Shown: positions 1 through 10,388 of the stretch, piece after piece
Numbering within the stretch: position 1 is the first letter of the stretch
Layout of the letters: every line of letters starts with the position of its first letter
NCBI RefSeq assembly: GCF_027595985.1
Contig: NC_073303.1
Coordinates: forward strand, 331,935,179-331,999,178
Direction of reading: 5' to 3'
DNA: 64,000 bases
Origin: Sorex araneus
Lineage: Eukaryota > Chordata > Mammalia > Eulipotyphla > Soricidae
Notes under the pieces: generated by a model
Databases searched by the model: none
What the model saw: the letters and a program-made list of their open reading frames with translations, nothing else
Told to the model about the DNA's origin: nothing
Position numbers and translations under genes: made by a program

Positions 1-53
1 GTGCTTGACAACTTGGGGTACACACTCATCCCATCAACCCATTTTTACTTTTT

Positions 54-232
54 TTTTGTCTGTTTTTATTTGTGTTTGGACGACACCTAGCTGTGCTCAG
101 GGCTAACTCCTGCCTCTGAGCTCAGGGATCCCTCCTGGTTGGCTCAGGACCACATGGGGTGCCAGGGATCCAATTTGGGTTAGTCACATATGCAGGACAA
201 GTGGCCTGCCTGCTATATTTATCTGGCCCCTA
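54..232 (-). repeat. tRNA-headed SINE, family A, diverged
   Basis: Family A in sense: a tRNA-like head with an internal B box (GGTTCGATTCC), then a body ending in a GTGTGACCC-type motif and an A-rich tail. This antisense copy keeps the ACTCCTGCC and CTCAGG blocks but is well decayed. I associate the family with shrews. Confidence 0.65.
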
Positions 233-239
233 AGTTTTC

Positions 240-870
240 ATTTTTAAAGAGTTTCCATGTTTTCCATAGCAGTTGCACTGGTTTATGTTCCCAGTAACAG
301 TATACAGGTTCTTTTTCTCCATACCTTCATCATTTCTTTTGCCCTATAAGCTTTGATAATAAGTAGCCATTATCACAGGTGTGAGATGATATCCTGGTGT
401 GGATTTGCATTTCCCTAATAGGAATGTCGAACATGTGCCCAGTGGCTATCTATCTTTGGAGAATTACCTGTTCAGATATTCTGCCTATTTGCTGTTTGGG
501 TTTTTTGTTTGTTTGTTTGTTTCTCTTGTTTTTGCTATTGAACTGAGTTTTTTTTTTTTGGTTTAGATTTTTTTTCTAAATTTTTAATATGTTTTGGATA
601 TTATTCTTGTATTAGATGTGTGTTTCTCCTAAAAGATAGGATTTTTTTTCTTTATTGTTTCTTTTGATGTACCAAAGCTTTGTAGTTTGATGGGAATCCC
701 ATTTGCTTATTTTTGCTTATATTTCCCTTGCCCGCCCTTTGATATGTCCCCAGAGACATTTCTGAGGTTGATATCAAGAAGCATATAACATTTTCTTCTT
801 TATGTTGTAAAATTTAAGGTCTTATATCCAAGACTTCTATATTTGGCCAAATGGGCTTGAAGTTTCAATA
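240..870 (-). mobile_element. Ancient L1 remnant (ORF2 C-terminal / 3' part), antisense
   Basis: Recognisable antisense L1 landmarks: a 'gtgtgagatgatatc' block, 'gatttgcatttccctaat', and the downstream T-rich segment. Far more decayed than the L1 copies at 1.9-9 kb, so an old mammalian L1. Confidence 0.6.
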
Positions 871-1035
871 CTCAACTCCTGGAAGTTGCTGTTTGAGCTC
901 TGCTGTGTTGAGAACCAACAAGTTCAGATGCAGCAGTGCTGGTGAGGGGCAGCTGTACCCAGCGTAAGCAAAACACATGCCCCAGACTCTTGAGTTATCT
1001 CACTGGCCTTTCAGTCTGGCTTTTGGGTTGTTTGG

Positions 1036-1258
1036 GTTTTTTTTTTTTTTTGAAAAGCACTGTAGCACTGTCATCCCATTCGATTTGCTTGAGCGGGCGC
1101 CAGTAATGTCTCCATTGTGAGACTTTTTAGCATATCGAATGTGCCACAGGTAGCTTGCCAGACTCTGCCGTGGGGGTGAGATACTCTTGGTAGCTTGCCA
1201 GGCTCTCCAAGAGAGCCAAGGCAAACGCCCTACCCACTGTGCTATTGCTCCATCCCTA
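1036..1258 (-). repeat. SINE family B
   Basis: Family B shares the tRNA head with family A but has a different body. In sense it reads through GAGAGCCTGGCAAGCTACC, a TATTCGATATGCCAAAAAC block and CAGTAAC, and ends in a GATGACAGTGCTACAGTGCT tail. This antisense copy is preceded by a T-run on the plus strand, so it carries a short A tail after the CAGTG tail. Confidence 0.8.
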
Positions 1259-1382
1259 GAAATTAACAGCAACAAAAATTTAATCAATTTAGATAGATGT
1301 AGAAAAAAACACCACCAAAAAGCAAATTAGTGAGATTAGCTCAAAGAATATGCCCACAGTTTAGCACAAAATAGAACCCAAG

Positions 1383-1514
1383 ATCCAGTACAGCAGTTAA
1401 GCTGCTTCCTTGCACGTGACCAACCCCAGTTTGATCCCCAGCACCACATGTGGTTCCCTGTACACTAGAGCCAGGCCTAAGTCCTGAGCACTACCAAATG
1501 GGATCCAAAAATGA
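1383..1514 (+). repeat. SINE family A, diverged
   Basis: Sense copy with B-box relic 'agtttgatcccc' and a 'gtcctgagcac' block. Confidence 0.6.
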
Positions 1515-1728
1515 AGAGAGCAGAAGATAATTTTAAGTTAAAGCATGAATGACTGATTCAGAAGTTCAGTAAACTAAGTTCCAGAAAAGGAATGAAGAGG
1601 AAGAATCAATGAAAGAAATCTACAATTTGTAAAACAAGATTTATTTAAAAAAAAAAAAAGCCCCAAAGTAACATTTTAAGTCAGACATTCCAAACTGTTC
1701 ACAAAGAGTGGAAAAATCCGTTTATTCT

Positions 1729-1907
1729 TTTTTTTTTTTTTGGCTTTTTGGGTCACACACAGCAGATACACAGGGATTACTCCTGGCTTTGCACTCAGGA
1801 ATTACTCCTGGAAGTGCTCAGGGGACCATATGGGTTGCTGGGGATTGAACCCAGGTTGGCCTCGTGTAGGGCACACGCCCTACCCATTGTACTATTGCTG
1901 CAGCCCC
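1729..1907 (-). repeat. SINE family A
   Basis: Full-length antisense copy from the poly-T tract to the tRNA head at 'ctattgctgcagcccc'. Confidence 0.9.
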
Positions 1908-1932
1908 AGTTTCATTCTTTAAAGAATCAAAC

Positions 1933-3846
1933 TTTTTTTATTAATAGTTTATTTTTAATTAGTGAGGGTACAGTTACAGATTTATACATTTTTGTGCTCA
2001 TGTTTCCCCCATACAAAGTTCGATAACACATCCCTTCACCAGTGCCCATTCTCCACCACCCGTAAACCCAACATCCCTCCACCCCTCCCCAGTCCCGTCT
2101 CCCCCCACCCCACACTGCCACTATGGCAGGGTATTCCCTTTGTTCTCTCTCTCTGATTAGGTGTTGTGGTTTGCAGTAAAGGTGTTGAGTGGCCATTGTG
2201 TTCAGTCTCTAGTCTATATTCGGCCTGCATCATCCTTCCCCCACATGACCTCCAACCACATTTTACTTGGTGTTCCCTTCTCTGAGTTGCCCAGAATGAG
2301 AGACCAGCCTCCAAGCCATGGAGATAACCTCTTGGTACTTATTTCTGCTATTCTTGGGTGTTAGTCTTATAGTCTATTATTCTATATTCCACAGATGAGT
2401 GCAATCTTTCTATGTCTGTCTCTCTTTCTGACTCATTTCACTTAGCATGATACTTTCCATGCTGATCCACTTATATACAAACGTCATGACCTCCTTTTTT
2501 CTAACAGCTGCATAGTATTCCATTGTATAGATGTACCAGAGTTTCTTCAACCAGTCATCTGTTCTAGGGCACTCAGGTTTTTTCCAGATTCTGGCTATTG
2601 TAAACAGTACTGCGATGAACATATAAGTGCAAATGTCATTTCGACTATACTTTTTGGCATTTCTGGGATATATTCCCAGCAGTGGTATTGCTGGGTCAAA
2701 TGGGAGCTCAACCTCTAGTTTTTTGAGAATCGTCCATATTGTTTTCCAAAAGGGCTGAACTAGCCGGCATTCCCACCAGCAGTGTAGAAGGGTCCCTTTC
2801 TCCCCACATCCTCTCCAACAGCGGTTGCTTTTGTTCTTTTGGATGTGTGCTAGTCTCTGTGGTGTGAGGTGGTATCTCGTGGTTGTTTTGATCTGCATCT
2901 CTCTGATGATTAGTGATGTAGAGCACTTTTTCATGTGTCTTTTGGCCATTCATATCTCTTCCTTGGGAAAGTTTCTGTTCATTTCTTCGCCCCATTTTTT
3001 GATGGGGTTGGATGTTTTCTTCTTGTGGAGTTCAACCAGTGCTTTATATACCATTGATATCAACCCCTTATCTGATGGGTATTGTGTAAATATCCTTTCC
3101 CATTCTGTAGATAGTCTTTGTAATCTGGTCACTGTATCTTTTGCGGTGCAGAAGCTTTTTAGTTTAATGTAGTCCCATTTGTTGATCTCTGTTTTTACTA
3201 GATTGCTTAGTTCCGTGTCATCTTTGAAGATACCTTTATCTTCAATATCGTGGAGGGTTTTGCCGACCTTGTCTTCAATGTACCTTATGGTTTGTGGTCT
3301 GATGTTGAGGTCTTTAATCCATTTTGATCTGACTTTTGTGCATGGTGTCAGGTCGAGTTCTAAGCCCATTTTTTTGCATGTGGTTGTCCAGTTGTGCCAG
3401 CACCATTTGTTAAAGAGACTTTCTTGCTCCACTTCACATCTCTTGCTCCTTTATTAAAGATTAGATGGTCATACATTTGAGGTTGTGTGTTGGGATATTC
3501 CACCCTGTTCCATTGGTCTGCAGCTCTGCCTTTGTTCCAGTACCATGCTGTTTTAATTGTTACCGCTTTGTAGTAGAGTTTAAGGTTGGGGAGGGTGATG
3601 CCTCTCATCATCTTTTTCCCAAGAATTGTTTTAGCTATCCGTGGGCGTTTATTGTTCCATATATATTTCAGGATTGCTTGCTCCATTTCTTTGAAGAATG
3701 TCATGTGTATCCCTATAGGGATTGCGTTTAATCTGTATAATGCTTTTGGTAGTATTGCCATTTTGACAATGTTTATTCTCCCTATCCATGAGCAGGGGAT
3801 ATGTTTCCATTTCCTCATGTCCTCTTTTATTTCATGGAGTAGCGTT
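1933..3846 (-). mobile_element. 5'-truncated L1 with target-site duplication
   Basis: Antisense L1 3' part covering ORF2 from just before the [11 protein letters not shown] block to the stop, plus the 3' UTR and tail. It is flanked by the 14-bp duplication TTAAAGAATCAAAC at 1919-1932 and 3847-3860. ORF2 is split by two frame breaks near 3400 and 2950, so it is dead. Confidence 0.9.
2410..3818 (-). pseudogene. L1 ORF2 C-terminal fragment, frameshifted
   Basis: Three open blocks in different frames (3360-3818, 2950-3432 and 2410-2949) together follow the ORF2 C-terminal region, including the [18 protein letters not shown] cysteine/histidine motif near 2790. Confidence 0.85.
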
Positions 3847-3860
3847 TTAAAGAATCAAAC

Positions 3861-4964
3861 TTTTTTTAAAACATTTTTTATTAGCGAACCACCATGAGGT
3901 ACAGTTACAAACTTAAGAACTTTCATGTTTGCATTTCAGTTACCCATCCCTCCACCAGTGCCCATTCTCCACCAATGTTCCCAGTATTCTTCCCACCACC
4001 CCCACCCAAACCTCCACCACCCCACCCTGCCTCTGTGGCAGGGCATTCCCTTTTGTTCTCTCTTTTTTTGGGTGTTGTAGTTTGCAATAGTGGCCATCAT
4101 GTTCGGTCTGTAGTCTACTTGCGGCATGTATCTTTCAACACGAATGGGTCCTCCCAACATTTCTCTACTTAGTGTTCCCTTCTCTATGTCAGCTGCCTTT
4201 CCCCCCAGCATATGAGGCCAGTATACAAGCTCTGGGGCAGACCTCCTGGTTGTTATCTCTACTACTCTTGGGTGTTATTCTCCTATTCTGTTATTTTATA
4301 TTCCACAGATGAGTGCGATCTTTCTATGTCTGTCTCTCTCTTTATGACTCAGTATCATTTAACATGATACTTTTCATGTTGATCCACTTATATGCAAATT
4401 TCATGACTTCATCTTTTCTAACAGCTGCATAGTATTCCATTGTGTAGATGTACCATAGATTCTTTAACTAGTCATCTGTTTTTGGGCACTCCGTTTTTAT
4501 CCAGATGTTGTCTATTGTAAACAGTGCTGCAATGAACATAAAAATACAGATGTCATTTCTACTATACCTTTTTGCCTCTCCGGGATATATTCCCAGGAGT
4601 GGTATTGCTGGGTCAAATGGGAGCTCAATTTCTAATTTTTTGAGAATTGTTTTGTTTTCCAAAAGGGCTGAACCAGTCGGCATTCCCACCAGCAATGAAG
4701 GCAAGTCCCTTTCTTCCCACATCCGCACCAACACCAGTTGCTTTTGTTTTTTTGGATGTGGGCCAGTCTATGTGGTGTGAAATGATATCTCATTGTTGTT
4801 TTAATCTGCATCTCCCTGATGATTAGTGATGTAGAACATTTTCTCATGTGTCTTTTAGCCATTTGGATTACTTCTTTGAGAAAATTTCTGTTCATTTCCA
4901 CCCCCTATTTTCTGATGGGGTTGGATGTTTTCTTCTTGTAGATTTCAACCAGTGCCTTATATAT
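3861..4964 (-). mobile_element. 3' half of a twin-primed (5'-inverted) L1
   Basis: Antisense L1 3' UTR and the end of ORF2, starting at the KALVEI-type block at 4964. The plus-strand segment that begins at 4965 is the inverted 5' half of the same insertion. Confidence 0.8.
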
Positions 4965-5343
4965 CTTCAAAGAAATGGAACAAACACTCCTGCAATTCAT
5001 ATGGAACAATAAGCCCCCTAATAGCTAAAGCAACTCTTAGTAAAAAGAATATGGGAGGAATCACCCTCCTCAACCTCAATCTCTACTACAAAGCAGTAGT
5101 AATTAAAACATCATGGTACTGGAACAAAGGCAGAGCCACAGACCAATGGAACAGGGTTGAATATCCTGACACATACCCTCAAAAGTATGATCATCTAATC
5201 TTTGATAAGGGAGCAAGAAATGTGAAGTGGAGCAAGGAAAGCCTTTTCAACAAATGGTGCTGTCAAAACTGGACACCTACATGCCAAAAAAAAAAAAAAT
5301 GGGCTCAGATATCTACCTAACACCATGTACAAAAGTCAGGTTA
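4965..5343 (+). mobile_element. Inverted 5' half of the twin-primed L1, part 1
   Basis: Sense ORF2 sequence from the FKEMEQ block to CTKVR, joined head-to-head to the antisense 3' half at 4964/4965. It is interrupted at 5343 by a younger L1 and resumes at about 8101. ORF2 is out of frame in places. Confidence 0.8.
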
Positions 5344-7623
5344 CTAATACCAAAAGCAAACAAAGACACCACTAAGAAAGAAAATTACAGACCAATTTCC
5401 CTGATGAACACCGATGCGAAGATCCTCAACAAAATACTAGCAAATAGGATCCAACAACTCATCAAAAAGATCATACACCACGACCAAGTGGGATTCATCC
5501 CAGGGATGCAAGGATGGTTTAACATTCGGAAATCAATCAACATAATCCAGCATATCAACAAAAGGAAAGATAAAAACCATATGATCATATCAATAGATGC
5601 AGAGAAAGCATTTGACAAGATCCAACATCCTTTCATGATGAAAACCCTCGCCAAAATGGGGTTTGGAGGAACTTTCCTCAAGATAGTCGAAGCCATCTAT
5701 CACAAGCCTACGGCAAGCATTATCCTCAACGGGGAAAAACTAAGGGCCTTTCCTCTGAGATCAGGCACAAGACAAGGATGCCCACTCTCACCACTCCTCT
5801 TCAATATAGTACTGGAAGTACTTGCGATAGCTATTAGACAAGAAAAAGAGATTAAGGGCATCCAGATAGGAAGGGAAGAAATCAAACTCTCACTATTTGC
5901 AGACGACATGATACTATATCTAGAGAAGCCTAAAACCTCTACTAAGAAACTCTTAGAAACAATAGACTTATACAGTAAAGTTGCAGGCTACAAAATCAAT
6001 ACCCAAAAATCCATGGCCTTCATATATGCAAACAATGAGGCAGAGGAAAGGGACATGAAAAAAGCAATCCCATTCACAATCGTGCCCCAGAAAATCAGGT
6101 ACCTCGGAATCAGCTTAACCAAGGAAGTAAAAGACCTTTACAAAGAAAACTACATAACGCTACTCCATGAAATCAAAGAGGACATGAGGAAATGGAAACA
6201 TATACCCTGCTCGTGGATAGGGAGAATCAATGTTGTCAAAATGGCAATACTCCCTAAAGCATTATACAGATTCAATGCGATCCCTATAAGTATACCCATG
6301 ACATTCTTCAAAGAAATGGATCAAGCAATCCTAAAATTCATATGGAATAACAAACGTCCAAGGATAGCTAAAACAATTCTTGGGAAAAAGATGATGGGAG
6401 GCATCACCATCCCCAACCTCAAACTTTACTACAAAGCAGTAACAATTAAAACAGCATGGTACTGGAACAAAGGCAGAGCCATAGACCAATGGAACAGGGT
6501 GGAATATCCCTACACACAACCCCAAATGTATGACCATCTAATCTTTGATAAGGGAGCAAGAGAAGTGAAGTGGAGCAAGGAAAGCCTCTTTAACAAATGG
6601 TGCTGGCACAACTGGACAACCACATGCAAAAAAATGGGTTTAGACCTTGACCTGACACCATGCACAAAAGTCAGATCAAAATGGATTAAAGACCTCAACA
6701 TTAGACCACAAACCATAAGGTACATTGAAGACAAGGTCGGCGAAACCCTCCACGATATTGAAGATAAGGGTATCTTCAAAGGTGACACGGAACTAAGCAA
6801 TCTAGTAAAAACAGAGATCAACAAATGGGACTACATTAAACTAAAAAGCTTCTGCACCGCAAGAGATACAGTGACCAGAATACAAAGACTATCCACAGAA
6901 TGGGAAAGGATATTTACACAATACCCATCAGATAAGGGGTTGATATCAATGGTATATAAAGCACTGGTTGAGCTCTACAAGAAGAAAACATCCAACCCCA
7001 TCAAAAAATGGGGCAAAGAAATGAACAGAAACTTTACCAAGGAAGAAATACGAATGGCCAAAAGGCACATGAAAAAGTGTTCTACATCACTAATCATCAG
7101 AGAGATGCAGATCAAAACAACCATGAGATACCACCTCACACCACAGAGATTAGCACACATCCAAAAGAACAAAAGCAACCGCTGTTGGAGAGGATGTGGG
7201 GAGAAAGGGACCCTTCTTCACTGCTGGTGGGAATGCCGACTGGTTCAGCCCTTCTGGAAAACAATTTGGACGACTCTCAAAAAATTAGATATTGAATTCC
7301 CATTTGACCCAGCAATACCACTGCTGGGAATATATCCCAGAGAGGCAAAAAAGTACAATCGAAACAACATCTGCACATGTATGTTCATCGCAGCACTGTT
7401 TACAATAGCCAGAATCTGGAAAAAACCCGAATGCCCCAAAACGGATGACTGGTTGAGGAAACTTTGGTACATCTATACAATGGAATACTATGCAGCTGTT
7501 AGAAAAAAGGAGGTCAAGAATTTTGTAGTTAAGTGGATGGGCATGAAAAGTTTCATGCTGAGTGAAATGAGTCAGATAGAGAGAGACAGACATAGAAAGA
7601 TTGCACTCATCTATGGTATATAG
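5344..7623 (+). pseudogene. L1 ORF2 C-terminal 759 codons, uninterrupted but 5'-truncated
   Basis: Open frame from LIPKANKD to the TAG at 7621-7623 with no stop or frameshift. It contains reverse-transcriptase blocks in order: YRPISLMN, a [12 protein letters not shown] block, a [10 protein letters not shown] block, and the catalytic FADD at residues 185-188 of the fragment (5896-5907). A Cys/His knuckle ([14 protein letters not shown]) lies near the C-terminus. The endonuclease domain and start codon are missing, so no autonomous element remains. The open frame continues upstream to an ATG at 5227 only by chance fusion with the older L1. Confidence 0.9.
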
Positions 7624-8067
7624 AATAACAGAGTGGGAGACTAACACCCAAGAACTGTAGAAATAAGTACCAGGAGGTTGACTCCATGGCTTCGAGGCTG
7701 GCCTCACGTTCCGGGGAAAGGTCAACTCAGAGAAGCGATCACCAACTACATTGTAGTCGAAGGCCATGTGGGGGAAGAGAGTTGCGGGCTGAATGAGGGC
7801 TAGAGACTGAGCACAGCGGCCACTCAACACCTTTATTGCAAACCACAACAGCTAATTAGAGAGAGAAAACAGAAGGGAATGCCTTGCCACAGTGGCAGGG
7901 TGGGGTGGGGGGGAGATGGGATTGGGGAGGGTGGGAGGGACACTGGGTTTACGGGTGGTGGAAAATGGGCACTGGTGAAGGGATGGGTTCCCGAACTTTG
8001 TATGAGGGAAATATAAGCACAAAAGTGTATAAATCTGTAACTGTACCCTCACGGTGATTCTCTAATT

Positions 8068-8097
<30 letters not shown>
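5344..8097 (+). mobile_element. Young 5'-truncated L1 with ORF2 reverse transcriptase
   Basis: Sense L1 from within ORF2 to the poly(A) tail, inserted into the older plus-strand L1 segment. The duplication AAAAGTCAGGTTA flanks it at 5331-5343 and 8098-8110 (the A's at the right merge with the tail). It has a clean A tail of about 18 bases and an open ORF2, so it is recent. Confidence 0.92.
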
Positions 8098-8101
<4 letters not shown>

Positions 8102-8433
8102 GTCAGGTTAAAGTGGATTAAAGATCCCAACATTAGACCAGAATCCATAAGGTACATGGAAGACAAGGTTGGCAAAACCCTCCACGACATTGAAGCTAAA
8201 GGTATTTTCAAAGATGACACACCACTGGCCAAGCAAGTGAAAACAGATATAAACAAATGGGACTATCTTAAACTAAGAAGCTTCTGCACCTCAAAAGAAA
8301 CAGTGTCCAAAATACAAGGACAATCTACAGAATAGGAAAGGATATTCACCCAATACCTATCTGATAAGGGGTTGATATTAAGGAGATACAAGGCACTCTA
8401 CAAGAACTCTACAAGACTCAAATTTTTCTTTTT
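8098..8433 (+). mobile_element. Inverted 5' half of the twin-primed L1, part 2
   Basis: Continues the ORF2 reading of 4965-5343 from KVRLKWIKD through the KALYKN block at about 8390, where L1 homology stops. This end point matches where the antisense half (4964) begins in ORF2. A loosely matching duplication (AGACTCAAATTTTT at 8414 compared with AGAATCAAACTTTT at 3850) may be the original target site. Confidence 0.75.
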
Positions 8434-8448
8434 AAAGTAGTAACTTAA

Positions 8449-8969
8449 TCATATTAAGTGAAATGAGTCAGAAAGAGAGAGATATAGAAAGATTGCACTC
8501 ATCTTTGGAATATAAAGTAACAGAATGGGAAACTAACACCCAAGAATAATAGAGATAAGGACCAGGAGGTTAACTCCATGGCTTGGAAGCCGGCCTCAAA
8601 TGCTGGGGGAAAGGCAGCTCAGATAGAGAAGGGAACATCAAGTAAAACGTATTTGGAGGATCAGTTCAGATTGGGAGATGCAAACCGAATATAGACTGTA
8701 GATCGAACACAATAGCCACTCAATACCTCTAGTGCAAACTACAATACCCAGAAGGAGAGAGAGAGAGAGAGAGCACAAAAGGGAATGCCCTGCCACAGAA
8801 GCAGGGTGGGGGGAGGGGGTGCTGGGAGGGATACTAGGATCATTGGTGGAGAATGGGCACTGGTAGAGGGATGGGTACTTGATCATTATATGATGAAACG
8901 CAAGCATGAAAGTTTGTAAATCTGTAACTACCCCACGGTGATTCACTAATAAAAATAATAAAATAAAAT
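8449..8969 (+). mobile_element. Short L1 3' end with target-site duplication
   Basis: Sense L1 3' UTR fragment ending in an AATAAAATAAAATA-type tail. The 15-bp duplication AAAGTAGTAACTTAA is at 8434-8448 and 8970-8984. A GA-rich stretch sits at 8750-8772. Confidence 0.88.
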
Positions 8970-8984
8970 AAAGTAGTAACTTAA

Positions 8985-9889
8985 ACTAAGAATTCTATAT
9001 AATAAAACCAACATTCAAATCTGAAAAGACATTTTCTGAACACAGTGTGCTCCAGACTTATACCCAAAGACCCATTCTAAAAGAAAAATTAATTGGGTGC
9101 ATATTAGAAGGTGGAGAACAAATAGGTAACTTTTACAATTTAGTATTAATAAATGCTCATCCATATGTAAAACAGGTACCTACAAAGTAACTGAGGCAGG
9201 ACCAGGATGATGGGGGAAAGGGCTCTCAGATTAATATTTGAATGTCAGATTTACCTTGGAAAAGAAGCCACAGCAAGTGTGAGACTAATTCCCACTGGAC
9301 CACAATCGGCTGAATCGCTCCCATTCTGCCTTCTGGTGCCTTTCATCCTCTAGGCATTAGAGTTGGTCGGAAGCTTTAGAACAAGGGAGCAGCCTAACAG
9401 CATCCTTGATCAGTAGAGGGGACCTGGGTGTTCCTACAGATATCCCTGGCATACTCATAGTGATACTTGATTAGGATAATACAGTGTCTACTGCGTTGCT
9501 TTCCAGACCACTTACTCTTCAAAGCATCCCCCAGAGGAACAAAAAGGCCATGTGCTGGACGAGAGGCAGGATCAAACCTGGAGATGGACAGTGTCCAGAG
9601 CTTTCCTCAAAGCCTCGACAGCTCAAAACGCACCAGAACCCAAGCCTTGCCACTTAAGAAACTAACCATGTAACTTCGGTTAAACCACGTCACTTGCTCT
9701 CGGTGAACCCCTATTTCTTCACCAATAAAATGAAAACGACCTACTTACCTTCCAGGGTTGGGTGGGAAAGAGGGTCAGTACGGGCCTCTGCACCCCAAGG
9801 GATTTACTACATGGCATGGCCTCTGTCAGGGGCACTGCTGGGGCTAAGATCACTTAAAAGGATTTCCCAGGGCACAGCTACTGCGCACT
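8985..9889. other. Non-repetitive upstream region of ENOSF1
   Basis: Mostly unique sequence with no SINE or L1 recognised and no convincing gene. It may hold upstream control elements of ENOSF1 but nothing specific is visible. Confidence 0.5.
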
Positions 9890-10173
9890 GGACAGAACCC
9901 GCGCGCCCGCCCGCCCGCAGGTTGGATGGTGCAAATCCTCTTCCCTCGATGTCAGACGACCAAACCCGGCTTCGGCCGCTTGGAAGGTCACTTGGCATGT
10001 TTCCAGTCCCAGCGATGCCAGCTCGACTGCCTCCTTGTCCCTGGGTGGATGGTGACCCTGAGCGAGTGTGGGGCGCAGCCGGGCGCGTCGGGGGCCCGGG
10101 CCAGGCCAATCAGCGCTCGCCGCGCCCTCCCTGCCAGCCGCGCTAGCTCCTGGCTCCCGACAGCTCAGCCGGG
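9890..10173 (+). promoter_or_regulatory. ENOSF1: ENOSF1 CpG-rich promoter and 5' UTR
   Basis: GC-rich, CpG-dense sequence begins around the gcgcgcccgcccgcccgc block near 9900 and continues through exon 1 to about 10290. A CCAATCAG box at 10106-10113 (NF-Y type) stands 60-70 bp before the ATG. No TATA box is visible. A TATA-less CpG-island promoter is inferred; the transcription start cannot be fixed from sequence alone. Confidence 0.7.
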
Positions 10174-10257
10174 ATGGTGGGTGGCAGGATCTCGCGACTC
10201 TCGGTCCGCGACGTGCGCTTCCCTACGTCGCTCGGGGGACATGGCTCTGATGCCATG
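10174..10257 (+). CDS. ENOSF1: ENOSF1 coding exon 1
   Basis: Encodes residues 1-28, [13 protein letters not shown] to GSDAM. Donor gtaagc follows and the phase is 0. The ATG has G at -3 and G at +4. The 5' UTR lies directly upstream in CpG-rich sequence. Confidence 0.95.
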
Positions 10258-10301
10258 GTAAGCACTGGGCTAGGGCGCGCGGGTCCCGGGGGGGTGGAGA
10301 T

Positions 10302-10388
<87 letters not shown>

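Noticed and set aside
5227-7623. A 798-codon open frame starting with ATG at 5227 as a possible host gene
   Set aside because: It is L1 ORF2. The first 39 codons belong to an older L1 and the rest to a younger copy inserted into it, so the start codon is accidental.
10303-10387. Open frames made of alternating Cys-Val or His-Thr residues
   Set aside because: Translations of the (GT)n microsatellite.
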